This document shows, piece by piece, positions 1 through 6,972 of a stretch of 64,000 nucleotides of DNA. This DNA comes from Peribacillus frigoritolerans_B (lineage in GTDB: Bacteria > Bacillota > Bacilli > Bacillales > DSM-1321), in the NCBI RefSeq assembly GCF_044762665.1, contig NZ_JBIWES010000016.1, positions 1 through 64,000 of the forward strand. Direction: 5' to 3'. A program made the translations under genes and the position numbers. How positions within the stretch are numbered: position 1 is the stretch's first letter; each line of letters begins with the position of its first letter. The notes under the pieces are model-generated. The model saw nothing but the letters and a program-made list of their open reading frames with translations, was not told where the DNA came from and made no database searches.

Positions 1-262
1 CACGGTGTACCACCGACTGTCGCGCCCTTTATGGGTAGCACTCATGGGAGATTAATCCTTTTTTGGTCGTCGCGCTAGCCTCTACTTAATATGCTGTGGA
101 TGGAGGTTTTTGTTTAACGATTGACCAAACTCAATCAGATTACTCATAAGGCTCAGCCTTTTTTTAAAAAGCATTTTTACTGGGTCTATTTTGTTGTGGT
201 TTTTTCTGGATTTTGAGCTTTTTTAATTTTCATGGGAGTTCAACAAGCATACGTTAATATTG
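1..262. other. Intergenic start of window, possible transposase remnant
   Basis: No convincing gene is present. On the minus strand positions 147-82 can be read as a 21-residue peptide starting MSNLIEFGQSLNK and closed by a stop. It looks like the N-terminus of an IS4-type transposase followed by debris, but the match is from memory and weak. The stretch also has a T-rich run (160-230). Confidence 0.2.
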
Positions 263-529
263 CTATTGAGATATAAAAAACACTTGTAAAAGTACACTAA
301 AGATTATGGCGAAAATTTTAATCCAAAGGTAATTTTTCTTTGATAAAACTGTCGAAGACCTTTCCATATATCCAACCACAACAAGCAATCCCAAAGCACC
401 TATATATGGCTTGAAATAATTTAATTTCTCATTACTCCAATTTGTATCAATAAAACTATAAAAGAACAGAAAAAGAAAAGTATAAGTTCCAATTACGAAT
501 ATAGTCTCTTTAATCTTTTCAAGTTTCAT
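263..529 (-). CDS. Small hypothetical membrane protein
   Basis: An 88-residue product with at least three hydrophobic segments (near residues 8-28, 44-58 and 68-86), so probably an integral membrane protein. I do not recognise a family. The frame stays open upstream to a TTG at 589. I prefer the ATG at 529 because the coding strand shows a GTAGGT-type ribosome site just before it, and because the upstream extension runs into the dispersed intergenic repeat at 582-674. It stands alone, facing away from the window start, with no clear operon partner. Confidence 0.5.
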   Translation of the reverse strand: MKLEKIKETIFVIGTYTFLFLFFYSFIDTNWSNEKLNYFKPYIGALGLLVVVGYMERSSTVLSKKNYLWIKIFAIIFSVLLQVFFISQ

Positions 530-581
530 TACAATACCTACTTTTCTTGTTTTTATCAAAATTATAACTATAAATCTGCTC

Positions 582-674
582 TTGAACAAAACTGCCCCGA
601 TTGTTGCATAAAGAAAGAGCTGCCTTAAAGACAGCTCTGATCTTCAGCTAACGCACCCGTTAGTTTTAATAAGA
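582..674. repeat. Dispersed intergenic repeat, copy 1
   Basis: Begins with CTGCCCCGATTG, contains a short perfect stem (GAGCTGCCTT/AAAGACAGCTC), and ends with GCTAACGCACCCGTTAG. The same arrangement recurs at 1258-1347, 15660-15740 and 59157-59247, with fragments elsewhere. The two ends are roughly complementary (CCCGATTG/CCCGTTAG type), so the unit may fold on itself. It overlaps the 3' end of the GrpB-like gene. Confidence 0.6.
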
Positions 675-1196
675 AATTCTTCTCTGTGACGCCCATTCTT
701 TCGCTTTATCGGCTAATTCATTAACGAACTGCTGTTTTCCATCTTGATACTTGTGATGTTCGTTTGGAAACTGATTTGCTAAGTTGATTTTCAATTCTCC
801 ATATTTTTTAGCTTCCACAGGGTTCTTTATCAAGTATTCTTTAAAATCTAAATGGATTTTTATTTGTTCACTATCGACTTGGAAGATATGTAGATGATGT
901 GTTCTATTATCCTTTCCTTTTGGAAAATATCTTCTTCCAGCAATCCCATTCTCACCTTTCGGTTCATACCCCAATTCCAACATTTCATTGTTGTATAAAT
1001 CAACGTTCTCAATATCCTTTACAACAATTAAAATATCTATTATCGGCTTTGCGTAACCTATTGTTGGTATAGAGGTACTTCCAATATGAAAAATATCAAC
1101 TAATTCATCTCTAAACACTTCTTTCAATATTTTCTCTTCTTGACTGTATGATTTTCCCCAGTCATCGGTCCAAGCAAGTATTTTGGCTTTTCTCAA
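666..1196 (-). CDS. GrpB family protein (nucleotidyltransferase-like)
   Basis: The 176-residue product has the GrpB/UPF0157 signature: HIGSTSIP near residue 37, followed by KPIIDILI around residue 50, the pattern of a nucleotidyltransferase-fold active site. A later segment, THHLHIFQVDS, is also typical. Length matches the family (about 170-180 residues). Translation starts at a TTG at 1196, preceded by AAAGGTGGG. GrpB proteins are cytoplasmic and of uncertain function, and are often found as accessory cargo in Bacillaceae. The gene sits between two copies of an intergenic repeat, which suggests a separately acquired block. Confidence 0.8.
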   Translation of the reverse strand: MRKAKILAWTDDWGKSYSQEEKILKEVFRDELVDIFHIGSTSIPTIGYAKPIIDILIVVKDIENVDLYNNEMLELGYEPKGENGIAGRRYFPKGKDNRTHHLHIFQVDSEQIKIHLDFKEYLIKNPVEAKKYGELKINLANQFPNEHHKYQDGKQQFVNELADKAKEWASQRRISY

Positions 1197-1257
1197 AAGA
1201 AGCCCACCTTTTTTACATTATTCATTAAACATTACCATTACCTTATTTTATTCTCTT

Positions 1258-1347
1258 GTTCAACTATCCTGCCCCTTTAGTTCCATAAGGAAAAGCTGCC
1301 TTAAAGACAGATCCGTTATTCAGCTAACGTACCCGTTAATTGAATAA
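1258..1347. repeat. Dispersed intergenic repeat, copy 2
   Basis: Close match to the copy at 582-674: CTATCCTGCCCCTTTAG, then AAAGCTGCCTTAAAGACAG, then GCTAACGTACCCGTTAATT. The two copies bracket the GrpB-like gene in the same orientation. Confidence 0.6.
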
Positions 1348-1388
1348 CATTTGCCTGTTTACCAATAATAACAAAAAGGAGGGAATCG

Positions 1389-1847
1389 ATGAAAAAGTTT
1401 TTGGTTTTAGCAATTTTGATGGTTTCTACGTGTCTCAATAACATTTCCGTTTGTGCTGAGAAACAGCATAAACACGATTCAAAAGGCATGGAACAAGCTA
1501 TGGACCATTTTATATTAGACCAATTTACTGATGAAATGGTACAAGCAGTAAAAGATTTTTATAAAAAGGATTCAGTAAGGATTCAATATAATTGGTGGGA
1601 TAAAAATTATGATGTTGTGGAATTAGACCAATCGGAAAAAGGAAGGGAATTAAGTCATCCCTATATAATAAAATTTACTGTTATAACTTACGATGGCAAT
1701 AAAACGGGAAAACTTGGCACGGATACCATTACTTTTGGTGTTTCACCCCTTCAGTTTAACAAAGAACTGGATGAGAAAAATTTAGCTGCTACCAAGGTGG
1801 AGTTATTGAATTATAGTCACGTTGAACCTTCGAAAGGTAAAAAATAA
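1389..1847 (+). CDS. Secreted DUF3888-type protein
   Basis: A 152-residue protein with an N-terminal signal peptide (KK, then a hydrophobic core to about residue 22, cleavage near VCAEK). The mature part contains LILDQF-like, TDEMVQAVKDFY and HPYIIKFTVITYDG segments typical of the DUF3888 family of exported Bacillus proteins of unknown role. The start is supported by AAAGGAGGG seven bases upstream. It is monocistronic, followed directly by a terminator at 1852-1875. The acidic and aromatic C-terminal half suggests a small surface or extracellular protein; no catalytic motif is visible. Confidence 0.7.
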   Translation: MKKFLVLAILMVSTCLNNISVCAEKQHKHDSKGMEQAMDHFILDQFTDEMVQAVKDFYKKDSVRIQYNWWDKNYDVVELDQSEKGRELSHPYIIKFTVITYDGNKTGKLGTDTITFGVSPLQFNKELDEKNLAATKVELLNYSHVEPSKGKK

Positions 1848-1851
1848 CTGT

Positions 1852-1875
1852 AAAGCACCGTATTGGTGCTTTTTT
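1852..1875 (+). terminator. Rho-independent terminator after DUF3888 gene
   Basis: AAAGCACC, five-base loop, GGTGCTTTTTT: a perfect eight-base stem running into a T tract just after the stop codon at 1847. Confidence 0.85.
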
Positions 1876-1885
1876 CTATAAATCT

Positions 1886-1907
1886 TAAGCTAAAGCACCC
1901 GTTAGCA
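1886..1907. repeat. Fragment of dispersed repeat
   Basis: GCTAAAGCACCCGTTAGC matches only the right end of the repeat seen at 582-674 and 1258-1347. The remainder is missing, perhaps cut by the neighbouring IS110-type insertion. Confidence 0.45.
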
Positions 1908-1944
1908 TTCCTGTAGAGCGTTAAATATCGGCTTTGAAAAAAAC

Positions 1945-3560
1945 AGAGCCCCTCAGTATGATGAGAGTACACACAAACCAAAACTCATCTTAAGGAGGAA
2001 GCTCTACTATGAATTTTTAAAATGCAAAACAAACAAAATCAACTAATTGAAAGAATCACGAATCGTCATCTTGTTGTAGGAATTGATATTGCACAACAAT
2101 TTCATGTTGCTCGAGCTGTTAACTATCGAGGAATTGTGGTCGGTCATCCTCTAACCTTTGAAAATAATGATGAGGGGTTTACTAAATTTCTAAGTTGGAT
2201 CAAAGAACTTAAACGAATAAACCGTTTAGACACCGCCATCGTGGGCATGGAACCTACTGGTCATTACTGGTTGAATCTATCAAAATGGTTAGTTGAACAA
2301 AACGTTGAAGTTGTTACCGTAAATCCGCACCTTGTTAAAAGGAATAAAGAGAATCGAGATAATACCCAATCTAAGAGTGATAAAAAGGACGCTCTCGTCA
2401 TCGCTGATGTAGTGAAAAATGGCTATTATACATTGATTCATCATAGCCCAGAATCCATAGAAAAACTTCGAGTTCTTATGTCTAACAGGGACATGATCGT
2501 TAAACGGCTTGTCAGCTCAATCAACCAAATAAATCGCTGGGTAGATATCGTCTTTCCTGAACTACGACAAGTCTTCAAAGATGTAACAGCTAAGGGAGCT
2601 ATCGCAACCCTGCGCTTATTTCCCACTCCAGTCGAACTACGTTCGTTACAGCCTCAAGATATCATTATGGGATGGAAATCAGTAATGAATAGACATGCAG
2701 GTGTTTCAAAGGCTCATTCACTGATCGACTTAGCGAACAAATCGGTTGGTACAAAAAAAGCTCTTGATGCTTATAAACTTCATTTGAAGCAATTGCTTGA
2801 GGAATACGATCTTGTGACCGTCCAACTTGAAGCAGTTGAACAGGAAGTCACAAATATACTCATGAAAATTCCTTATGCTGAAAAAATACTAGCGATTAAA
2901 GGAATTAGCACGATTACACTGGCTGGTATTCTTGGAGAATCGGGTGATTTAAGTGGTTTCGCTCATGGCAATGCTTTATTACGTCACGCAGGACTGCACC
3001 TTTCCGAGGCAAGCTCTGGAAAATGGAAAGGTCAAATTGTTTTATCCAAACGTGGTAGGTCCCGACTTAGACGTTTCCTATTTCTTGCGACGATGAGTCT
3101 GATTATGAATAACCCAGAGTTCCAAGCCATTCACGCCACAAATGTTAAGGTGAAAAAAACAAAGAAAATGAAGTCTGTCATGAAGTTATGCGGTAAACTC
3201 GCCAGAGTTTTAGTGGGAATGGCCAGAAGTGGATCTGACTATTCCCCAGAAAAAGTTTACCCGATCACTCCAGAAGCAGCATGAAACTTACCTTTTGATA
3301 TTGTCATTCACGAGCATTGGCTTATTCGTAAATTCAAAGAAAGCACGAGTACTGGATGTAATGAATAAAAGGGCAATGACCCGTTCCGTTAGCAAAACCG
3401 GCCTCCACCCCTTGGATAGGCATGACGAAGGAATGAAAGGGCATAGGAATATGACCCGTTGAGACATGGGAGGGAAAGCCTCCAGGGCAGCGTGGAAAAT
3501 GCGTGCAGAATATGTAATAATATGGGATTTTCAACGGATCCCCTATTTCAATCTGCCCTC
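1945..3560 (+). mobile_element. IS110-family insertion sequence (boundaries approximate)
   Basis: A single DEDD transposase gene with about 80 bases of non-coding DNA before it and about 270 after it. IS110-family elements lack long terminal inverted repeats and usually target duplications, so the ends cannot be fixed by eye. A loosely related inverted pair (GATGAGAG near 1960, CTCATCTT near 3560) may be subterminal repeats of the IS1111 type. The long 3' non-coding part (3285-3560), rich in short repeats (ATGACCCGTT occurs twice), is where an IS1111-group bridge RNA would lie; that is inference. Confidence 0.6.
2022..3284 (+). CDS. IS110-family transposase (DEDD plus serine domain)
   Basis: A 420-residue recombinase. 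The N-terminal RuvC-like DEDD domain shows VVGIDIA (Asp22), GMEPTGHYW and KSDKKDALVIAD. The C-terminal Tnp20-type domain shows KGISTITLAGILGESGD and ASSGKWKG followed by LSKRGRSRLRR, where the catalytic serine is expected. Length is usual for the family. Initiation is odd: the strong AAGGAGG site serves an ATG at 2009 that reads Met-Asn-Phe and hits a stop at 2018, one base from the transposase frame. Removing one T from the five-T run would fuse MNF to the protein. Either a translationally coupled mini-cistron or a one-base frameshift. All catalytic motifs appear intact. Confidence 0.9.
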   Translation: MQNKQNQLIERITNRHLVVGIDIAQQFHVARAVNYRGIVVGHPLTFENNDEGFTKFLSWIKELKRINRLDTAIVGMEPTGHYWLNLSKWLVEQNVEVVTVNPHLVKRNKENRDNTQSKSDKKDALVIADVVKNGYYTLIHHSPESIEKLRVLMSNRDMIVKRLVSSINQINRWVDIVFPELRQVFKDVTAKGAIATLRLFPTPVELRSLQPQDIIMGWKSVMNRHAGVSKAHSLIDLANKSVGTKKALDAYKLHLKQLLEEYDLVTVQLEAVEQEVTNILMKIPYAEKILAIKGISTITLAGILGESGDLSGFAHGNALLRHAGLHLSEASSGKWKGQIVLSKRGRSRLRRFLFLATMSLIMNNPEFQAIHATNVKVKKTKKMKSVMKLCGKLARVLVGMARSGSDYSPEKVYPITPEAA

Positions 3561-3795
3561 ATCTTATCAAAACGGTCCTATCTCTTTCGTTCATCTAAAG
3601 TAACCTATACCATGTGGTTTGAAATCCTGCGAATAAGCGAGAATTCGTGAGCATTATTTATTAAACTGAGGGAGTTCATTAAGAAAAGCGATTCTTGAAC
3701 AATATCCTTTATTACATAGATTTTCTACCATAATATATAGAAATATATCTTAATTTACTACAAAAAAATTTATTAGTTATTATAAAACAAATGAT

Positions 3796-3824
3796 TTGAC
3801 GAAAAAAATTGTTTATGCTATAAT
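3796..3824 (+). promoter_or_regulatory. Sigma-A-type promoter for the methyltransferase
   Basis: TTGACG (3796-3801), 17-base spacer with TG near the -10, TATAAT (3819-3824). This is the clearest consensus promoter seen in the window, about 80 bases upstream of the methyltransferase start. Confidence 0.75.
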
Positions 3825-3852
3825 TTAAAGTTAAAATATTTGTGTGTATAAT

Positions 3853-3885
3853 AAGGTTCTCCTGGCCAGGGGAATCTTATTTTTG
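3853..3885 (+). terminator. Leader terminator or attenuator
   Basis: AAGGTTCTCCTGGCCAGGGG continues into AATCTT, forming a GC-rich hairpin followed by ATTTTTGTTTT. It lies between the promoter at 3796-3824 and the methyltransferase start at 3906, so it would stop most transcripts before the gene. This arrangement fits transcription attenuation. A possible short leader frame from a GTG at 3843 reads through the hairpin, but it lacks a clear ribosome site. Confidence 0.55.
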
Positions 3886-3905
3886 TTTTATGGGAGGATT
3901 ATTGT

Positions 3906-4823
3906 ATGAAGAAAAATGAATCAAGTTTAACTTCCTTAATATCAGCCTTTGGTCGAGCATACCACAGTAAATATGACACACCCAAAATTTTTGATAATTT
4001 TATTGCAAAAGATTTAATTACCCAAAAAGAATTTACAGATATTAGTGAGAACATGATTAAAGGAATTCAATTCTTTAATCATAAAATTGCAAAGAAGTTT
4101 CAAGATCATCCAGAAGAAATTTTAAAATGGATTACACAAGTTCAACTTTCTCCAACTCCTTTAGCACGTGCTGCCTATTGCGAAAATGTATTATTTCATG
4201 AAATGTTGCTAGGCGTTAAACAGTATGTCATTCTAGGAGCTGGATTAGATACCTTTTGTTTCCGACACACAGAATTAAACGACAGCATAGAAATATTTGA
4301 AGTTGATTATCCAACCACACAAGACTTTAAAAAGAAAAGGTTAGCAAATGCTAATTATCAAATTCCGGATAATCTTCATTTTGTTTCAATGGATTTCACC
4401 AAAGAATTTACTTTTCAAAATCTTATTGAAGAAGGTTTTATGCCTAACAAAAAGACTTTGTTTAGTCTTTTAGGTGTTTCTTATTATTTAACAAAAGAGG
4501 AAAATGCCAACTTGATTAATAGATTATTTACCAAAGTTCCATCAGGAAGTTCTATCGTTTTTGATTATGCAGACGACAAACTTTTTGAAGAAAAAGGAAT
4601 GTCTAATCGAGTTCAAAATATGGTTCAAATGGCTTCAGCTAGTGGTGAGCCAATGAAATCATGTTTTACTTATGATGAAATGGAGAAAATGTTAGAAAAC
4701 TCAGGTTTACTCATTTTCGAACATTTATCACCTGTTACTATTAATTATGAATTCTTTCGTAGTCGTACAGACTATTTGTCTGCATTTGAAACGATTCATT
4801 ACATCCATGCTGTAAAAAAATAA
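3906..4823 (+). CDS. Class I SAM-dependent methyltransferase, PPM1/LCMT type
   Basis: A 305-residue methyltransferase of the leucine-carboxyl-methyltransferase-like group common in Gram-positive bacteria. Seen: a helical N-terminal cap; ARAAYCENVLFHEML; the SAM-binding glycine motif as VILGAGLDTFCFR (near residues 107-119); the acidic strand IFEVDYP; and LLGVSYYLTKEE. The substrate is unknown; bacterial members are often small-molecule O-methyltransferases. GGGAGG precedes the ATG. The gene has its own consensus promoter, a leader hairpin and a 3' terminator, so it is a regulated single-gene unit, perhaps inducible by a compound. It directly follows the IS110 element. Confidence 0.8.
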   Translation: MKKNESSLTSLISAFGRAYHSKYDTPKIFDNFIAKDLITQKEFTDISENMIKGIQFFNHKIAKKFQDHPEEILKWITQVQLSPTPLARAAYCENVLFHEMLLGVKQYVILGAGLDTFCFRHTELNDSIEIFEVDYPTTQDFKKKRLANANYQIPDNLHFVSMDFTKEFTFQNLIEEGFMPNKKTLFSLLGVSYYLTKEENANLINRLFTKVPSGSSIVFDYADDKLFEEKGMSNRVQNMVQMASASGEPMKSCFTYDEMEKMLENSGLLIFEHLSPVTINYEFFRSRTDYLSAFETIHYIHAVKK

Positions 4824-4845
4824 TATTTCGGTTAATACCAGACTT

Positions 4846-4874
4846 ACCTCCCAATCTCCCTATGATTGGGAGGT
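4846..4874 (+). terminator. Terminator after methyltransferase
   Basis: ACCTCCCAATC, seven-base loop, GATTGGGAGGT: a perfect 11-base stem shortly after the stop at 4823. It is followed by TGTACT rather than a strong T tract. Confidence 0.7.
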
Positions 4875-5007
4875 TGTACTCATTCTCATCTAAAATTTAT
4901 ATATTCTAATTCTCTTACTGCAAGTTATTCAACAATCTGGCCCGATTGCTGAACAAAAGGTAGAAAAGCAAACATTTCATAAATAAGTTATAATTTGTTC
5001 CATAACT

Positions 5008-5055
5008 CGTCCTTTTCTGAACACACCACTGTTCGATTTGAAAAGGACGTTTTTT
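5008..5055 (+). repeat. Hairpin repeat shared with 15335-15376
   Basis: CGTCCTTTTC, a 22-base loop containing TGAACACACC, then GAAAAGGACG and a T run. Nearly the same sequence, loop included, is found at 15335-15376 upstream of a resolvase remnant. It could act as a terminator, but the conserved loop suggests shared ancestry of a mobile segment. The rest of 4875-5408 holds no gene. Confidence 0.5.
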
Positions 5056-5200
5056 TATTGCTGTCACTTCAGGATTTATTTTGCACCTTTTTTAAATGCT
5101 ATTTTGCACATACAAGAATTCAAAAGATGTATTAATTGATAAAATTAATTTTTGAAGATTCATTTATCATCCATACAATAATCTAAACTTTATAAATGTT

Positions 5201-5237
5201 AAGAGCATGTTTAATCAGTTTTCAAAACATGCTTTTC
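5201..5237 (+). terminator. Terminator-like hairpin in intergenic region
   Basis: AAGAGCATGTTT, ten-base loop, AAAACATGCTTTT. Good stem with Ts at the 3' side, but no gene ends close by on the plus strand. It may insulate the toxin-antitoxin pair or be the trace of a lost gene. Confidence 0.4.
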
Positions 5238-5408
5238 TATTTGTGTACTATTGTATTAGGTTAATCAAACTTTATTTCATATGGGAAGGTCAGGACAAGA
5301 GTACCTAGGCGATAAGTAGATACAGTAAAACTTGATTTTTGGTATCATTTGTATTACCGTATTAGTAGGATGAAAATAGAAAATTTCATATGAAGGAGAC
5401 TGGAGAAT

Positions 5409-5780
5409 ATGGCCAAAATACATATTCGTCAGTATCCAAATCTTGTTTTTACGGGGGAAGTAAAAAAAGGACTGGGGAACAAAGTATTATCCGAACAAGT
5501 TAGGAAAGAAATTCTTGAAACACTTTTTTTATTAGACAAGAATGGGACTAATAATGATTATTTAAGCAAAAGAATTGAAATGACACATAGGAATAAGATT
5601 TGGGAAATGAAGTTTAAAGACAAGTCTGCTACTGAGTGGAGAATTCTTTTTAAAAAAATCTCTCGTAATACTAAACCAGCACAGTATGGATTACTCAATA
5701 TAATTAGAAAAACAACCCCTAAATTAATAAAACGAGATTTAGATGCTGCAGAAGGAATTGCAAAAAGAGAAGGATGGTAA
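5409..5780 (+). CDS. HigB-type toxin (RelE superfamily / Gp49-like)
   Basis: A 123-residue basic protein. The segment KIWEMKFKDKSATEWRILF near residue 60 matches the core of Gp49-like/HigB toxins (RelE/ParE fold), which cleave mRNA at the ribosome. The C-terminus carries TTPKLIKRDLDAAEGIAKR, typical of the terminal helix of this group. AAGGAGA precedes the ATG. The next gene encodes a small helix-turn-helix protein 84 bases downstream, giving the toxin-first order of higBA systems. On a plasmid this pair probably stabilises inheritance. Family assignment is by motif; target specificity is unknown. Confidence 0.75.
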   Translation: MAKIHIRQYPNLVFTGEVKKGLGNKVLSEQVRKEILETLFLLDKNGTNNDYLSKRIEMTHRNKIWEMKFKDKSATEWRILFKKISRNTKPAQYGLLNIIRKTTPKLIKRDLDAAEGIAKREGW

Positions 5781-5864
5781 ACATCCTTCTCCATAGCAAG
5801 ACTTTATCTGCTATCATATGAAAAAAATTAATAATCGATAAAATTGGAAGGAGTAAATTAATCT

Positions 5865-6155
5865 ATGACCGAGAACAATGATGATAACATTGAGTTCCAC
5901 GATATCTCAGAAATTATGGACATTCCTGAAGAATATTATGTAACCTCGGTTTCTAAGTTGAAAATATCAGAAAAAATTAAAGAGAGGATAGAACAAAAAC
6001 AATTATCTATTCGAAAGTTATCTAAAAATATTGGGTTAAAACATCCTCAAATTATTCGTGTGACCAGTGCAAAAAATTATAATATAGATACCTTACTTAA
6101 AATATTGGACGGATTAGACTTAGAAATCGAAATTAAAGTAAAGGAAGATAAATAA
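5865..6155 (+). CDS. HTH antitoxin of the HigBA-type pair
   Basis: A 96-residue acidic protein. The C-terminal half is a helix-turn-helix of XRE type: IRKLSKNIGLKHPQIIRVTS near residues 49-68, then LLKILDGLDLEIEI. The acidic N-terminal stretch (NNDDNIEFHDISEIMD) may bind the toxin. GGAAGGAG lies about 12 bases before the ATG. Antitoxins of this kind neutralise HigB and repress their own promoter. The second-gene position and the short gap support co-transcription with the toxin. Confidence 0.75.
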   Translation: MTENNDDNIEFHDISEIMDIPEEYYVTSVSKLKISEKIKERIEQKQLSIRKLSKNIGLKHPQIIRVTSAKNYNIDTLLKILDGLDLEIEIKVKEDK

Positions 6156-6382
6156 AATTATAAAAAATACTTCAATAAATAATTACTTATATATATTGTA
6201 GATGCTATTAATTAATTTTAGAGAGGTTATTTCATGGAATATTGTATTATTAGATGTTATTCAATAATTGATTTTAGATAACGAGTAGAATAATTTTAAA
6301 ACTCTATAAGAGATATGATTTTTTATTAAAAGTGAAAATAAATTAATTACTGTATTTTATTTCAGTAATTCAGCTGATTTGT

Positions 6383-6413
6383 AAGGAGATGGATGTTATC
6401 ATCTCCTTTTTTA
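6383..6413 (+). terminator. Terminator downstream of toxin-antitoxin pair
   Basis: AAGGAGATG, GATGTTA loop, then CATCTCCTTTTTT: a perfect stem with a T run. It lies 230 bases past the antitoxin stop. Confidence 0.6.
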
Positions 6414-6649
6414 AATTTGAAACTGTGATTAAACTGTTTATCCTATGGGAAGTCACTAATATTTATGAATTAGGGCTTGAACAAAAACAAAATGATTGGA
6501 AAAATTCACCTCCTCTTTTAGATAATTTACTCTTTCTTTTTTAATCGATAAATAACCAAATGACTTTTGTATTATCTTCCAATTTATTCTTGAAGTCGAT
6601 TTCTCCTTTTTTGTTTCGTCTGGTGTCTCTCCTTCGTTTAAACGTTAAA

Positions 6650-6682
6650 AGGATTGGGGGATCTACCCGGCACCAATCCTCT
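6650..6682. terminator. Inverted repeat upstream of rhs1
   Basis: AGGATTGGGGG ... CACCAATCCT forms a stem of about nine bases with a GC-rich loop. No T tract follows on either strand, so this is a weak terminator or a protein-binding site. Confidence 0.35.
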
Positions 6683-6972
6683 AATTACTCTTGATAAAAT
6701 TTCGTTTCCGGATGTACAAGATCATGCTTCGTGGAGGCATAGTTAGATACCAGATTAGATAAAAAATTGAGTGAGTTTTTTATCATAGGTACGTTAACCT
6801 AAGACCATTATAGTTATATGTTATTAATCCATACATAAACAATTCTTTTCTCCTGATTAATAAATCATTTAATATAGTTGTATTTTGGGATTCGAGTAAC
6901 ATTTTACTAATTTATTAATTATATTTCCTGATATATAATCTATTAGTGTTTATTGGAAGGAGAGGGAATGAT

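Larger units (their letters stand above)
6156..6972. other. Long AT-rich intergenic region before rhs1
   Basis: No gene of normal size. A 15-codon frame at 6235-6282 has a GAGAGG site but resembles nothing. Two hairpins are present: a terminator (6383-6413) and an inverted repeat (6650-6682). The last 150 bases, very AT-rich with TATATAATC near 6932-6940, probably hold the rhs1 promoter. Confidence 0.4.

Noticed and set aside
3229..3650. Two short plus-strand frames after the IS110 transposase
   Set aside because: They overlap the transposase end and its non-coding tail, lack ribosome sites and protein-like composition.
6235..6282. 15-codon frame with a GAGAGG site
   Set aside because: Too short, no neighbour relation and no recognisable sequence; may be a remnant, so it is only mentioned in the intergenic entry.
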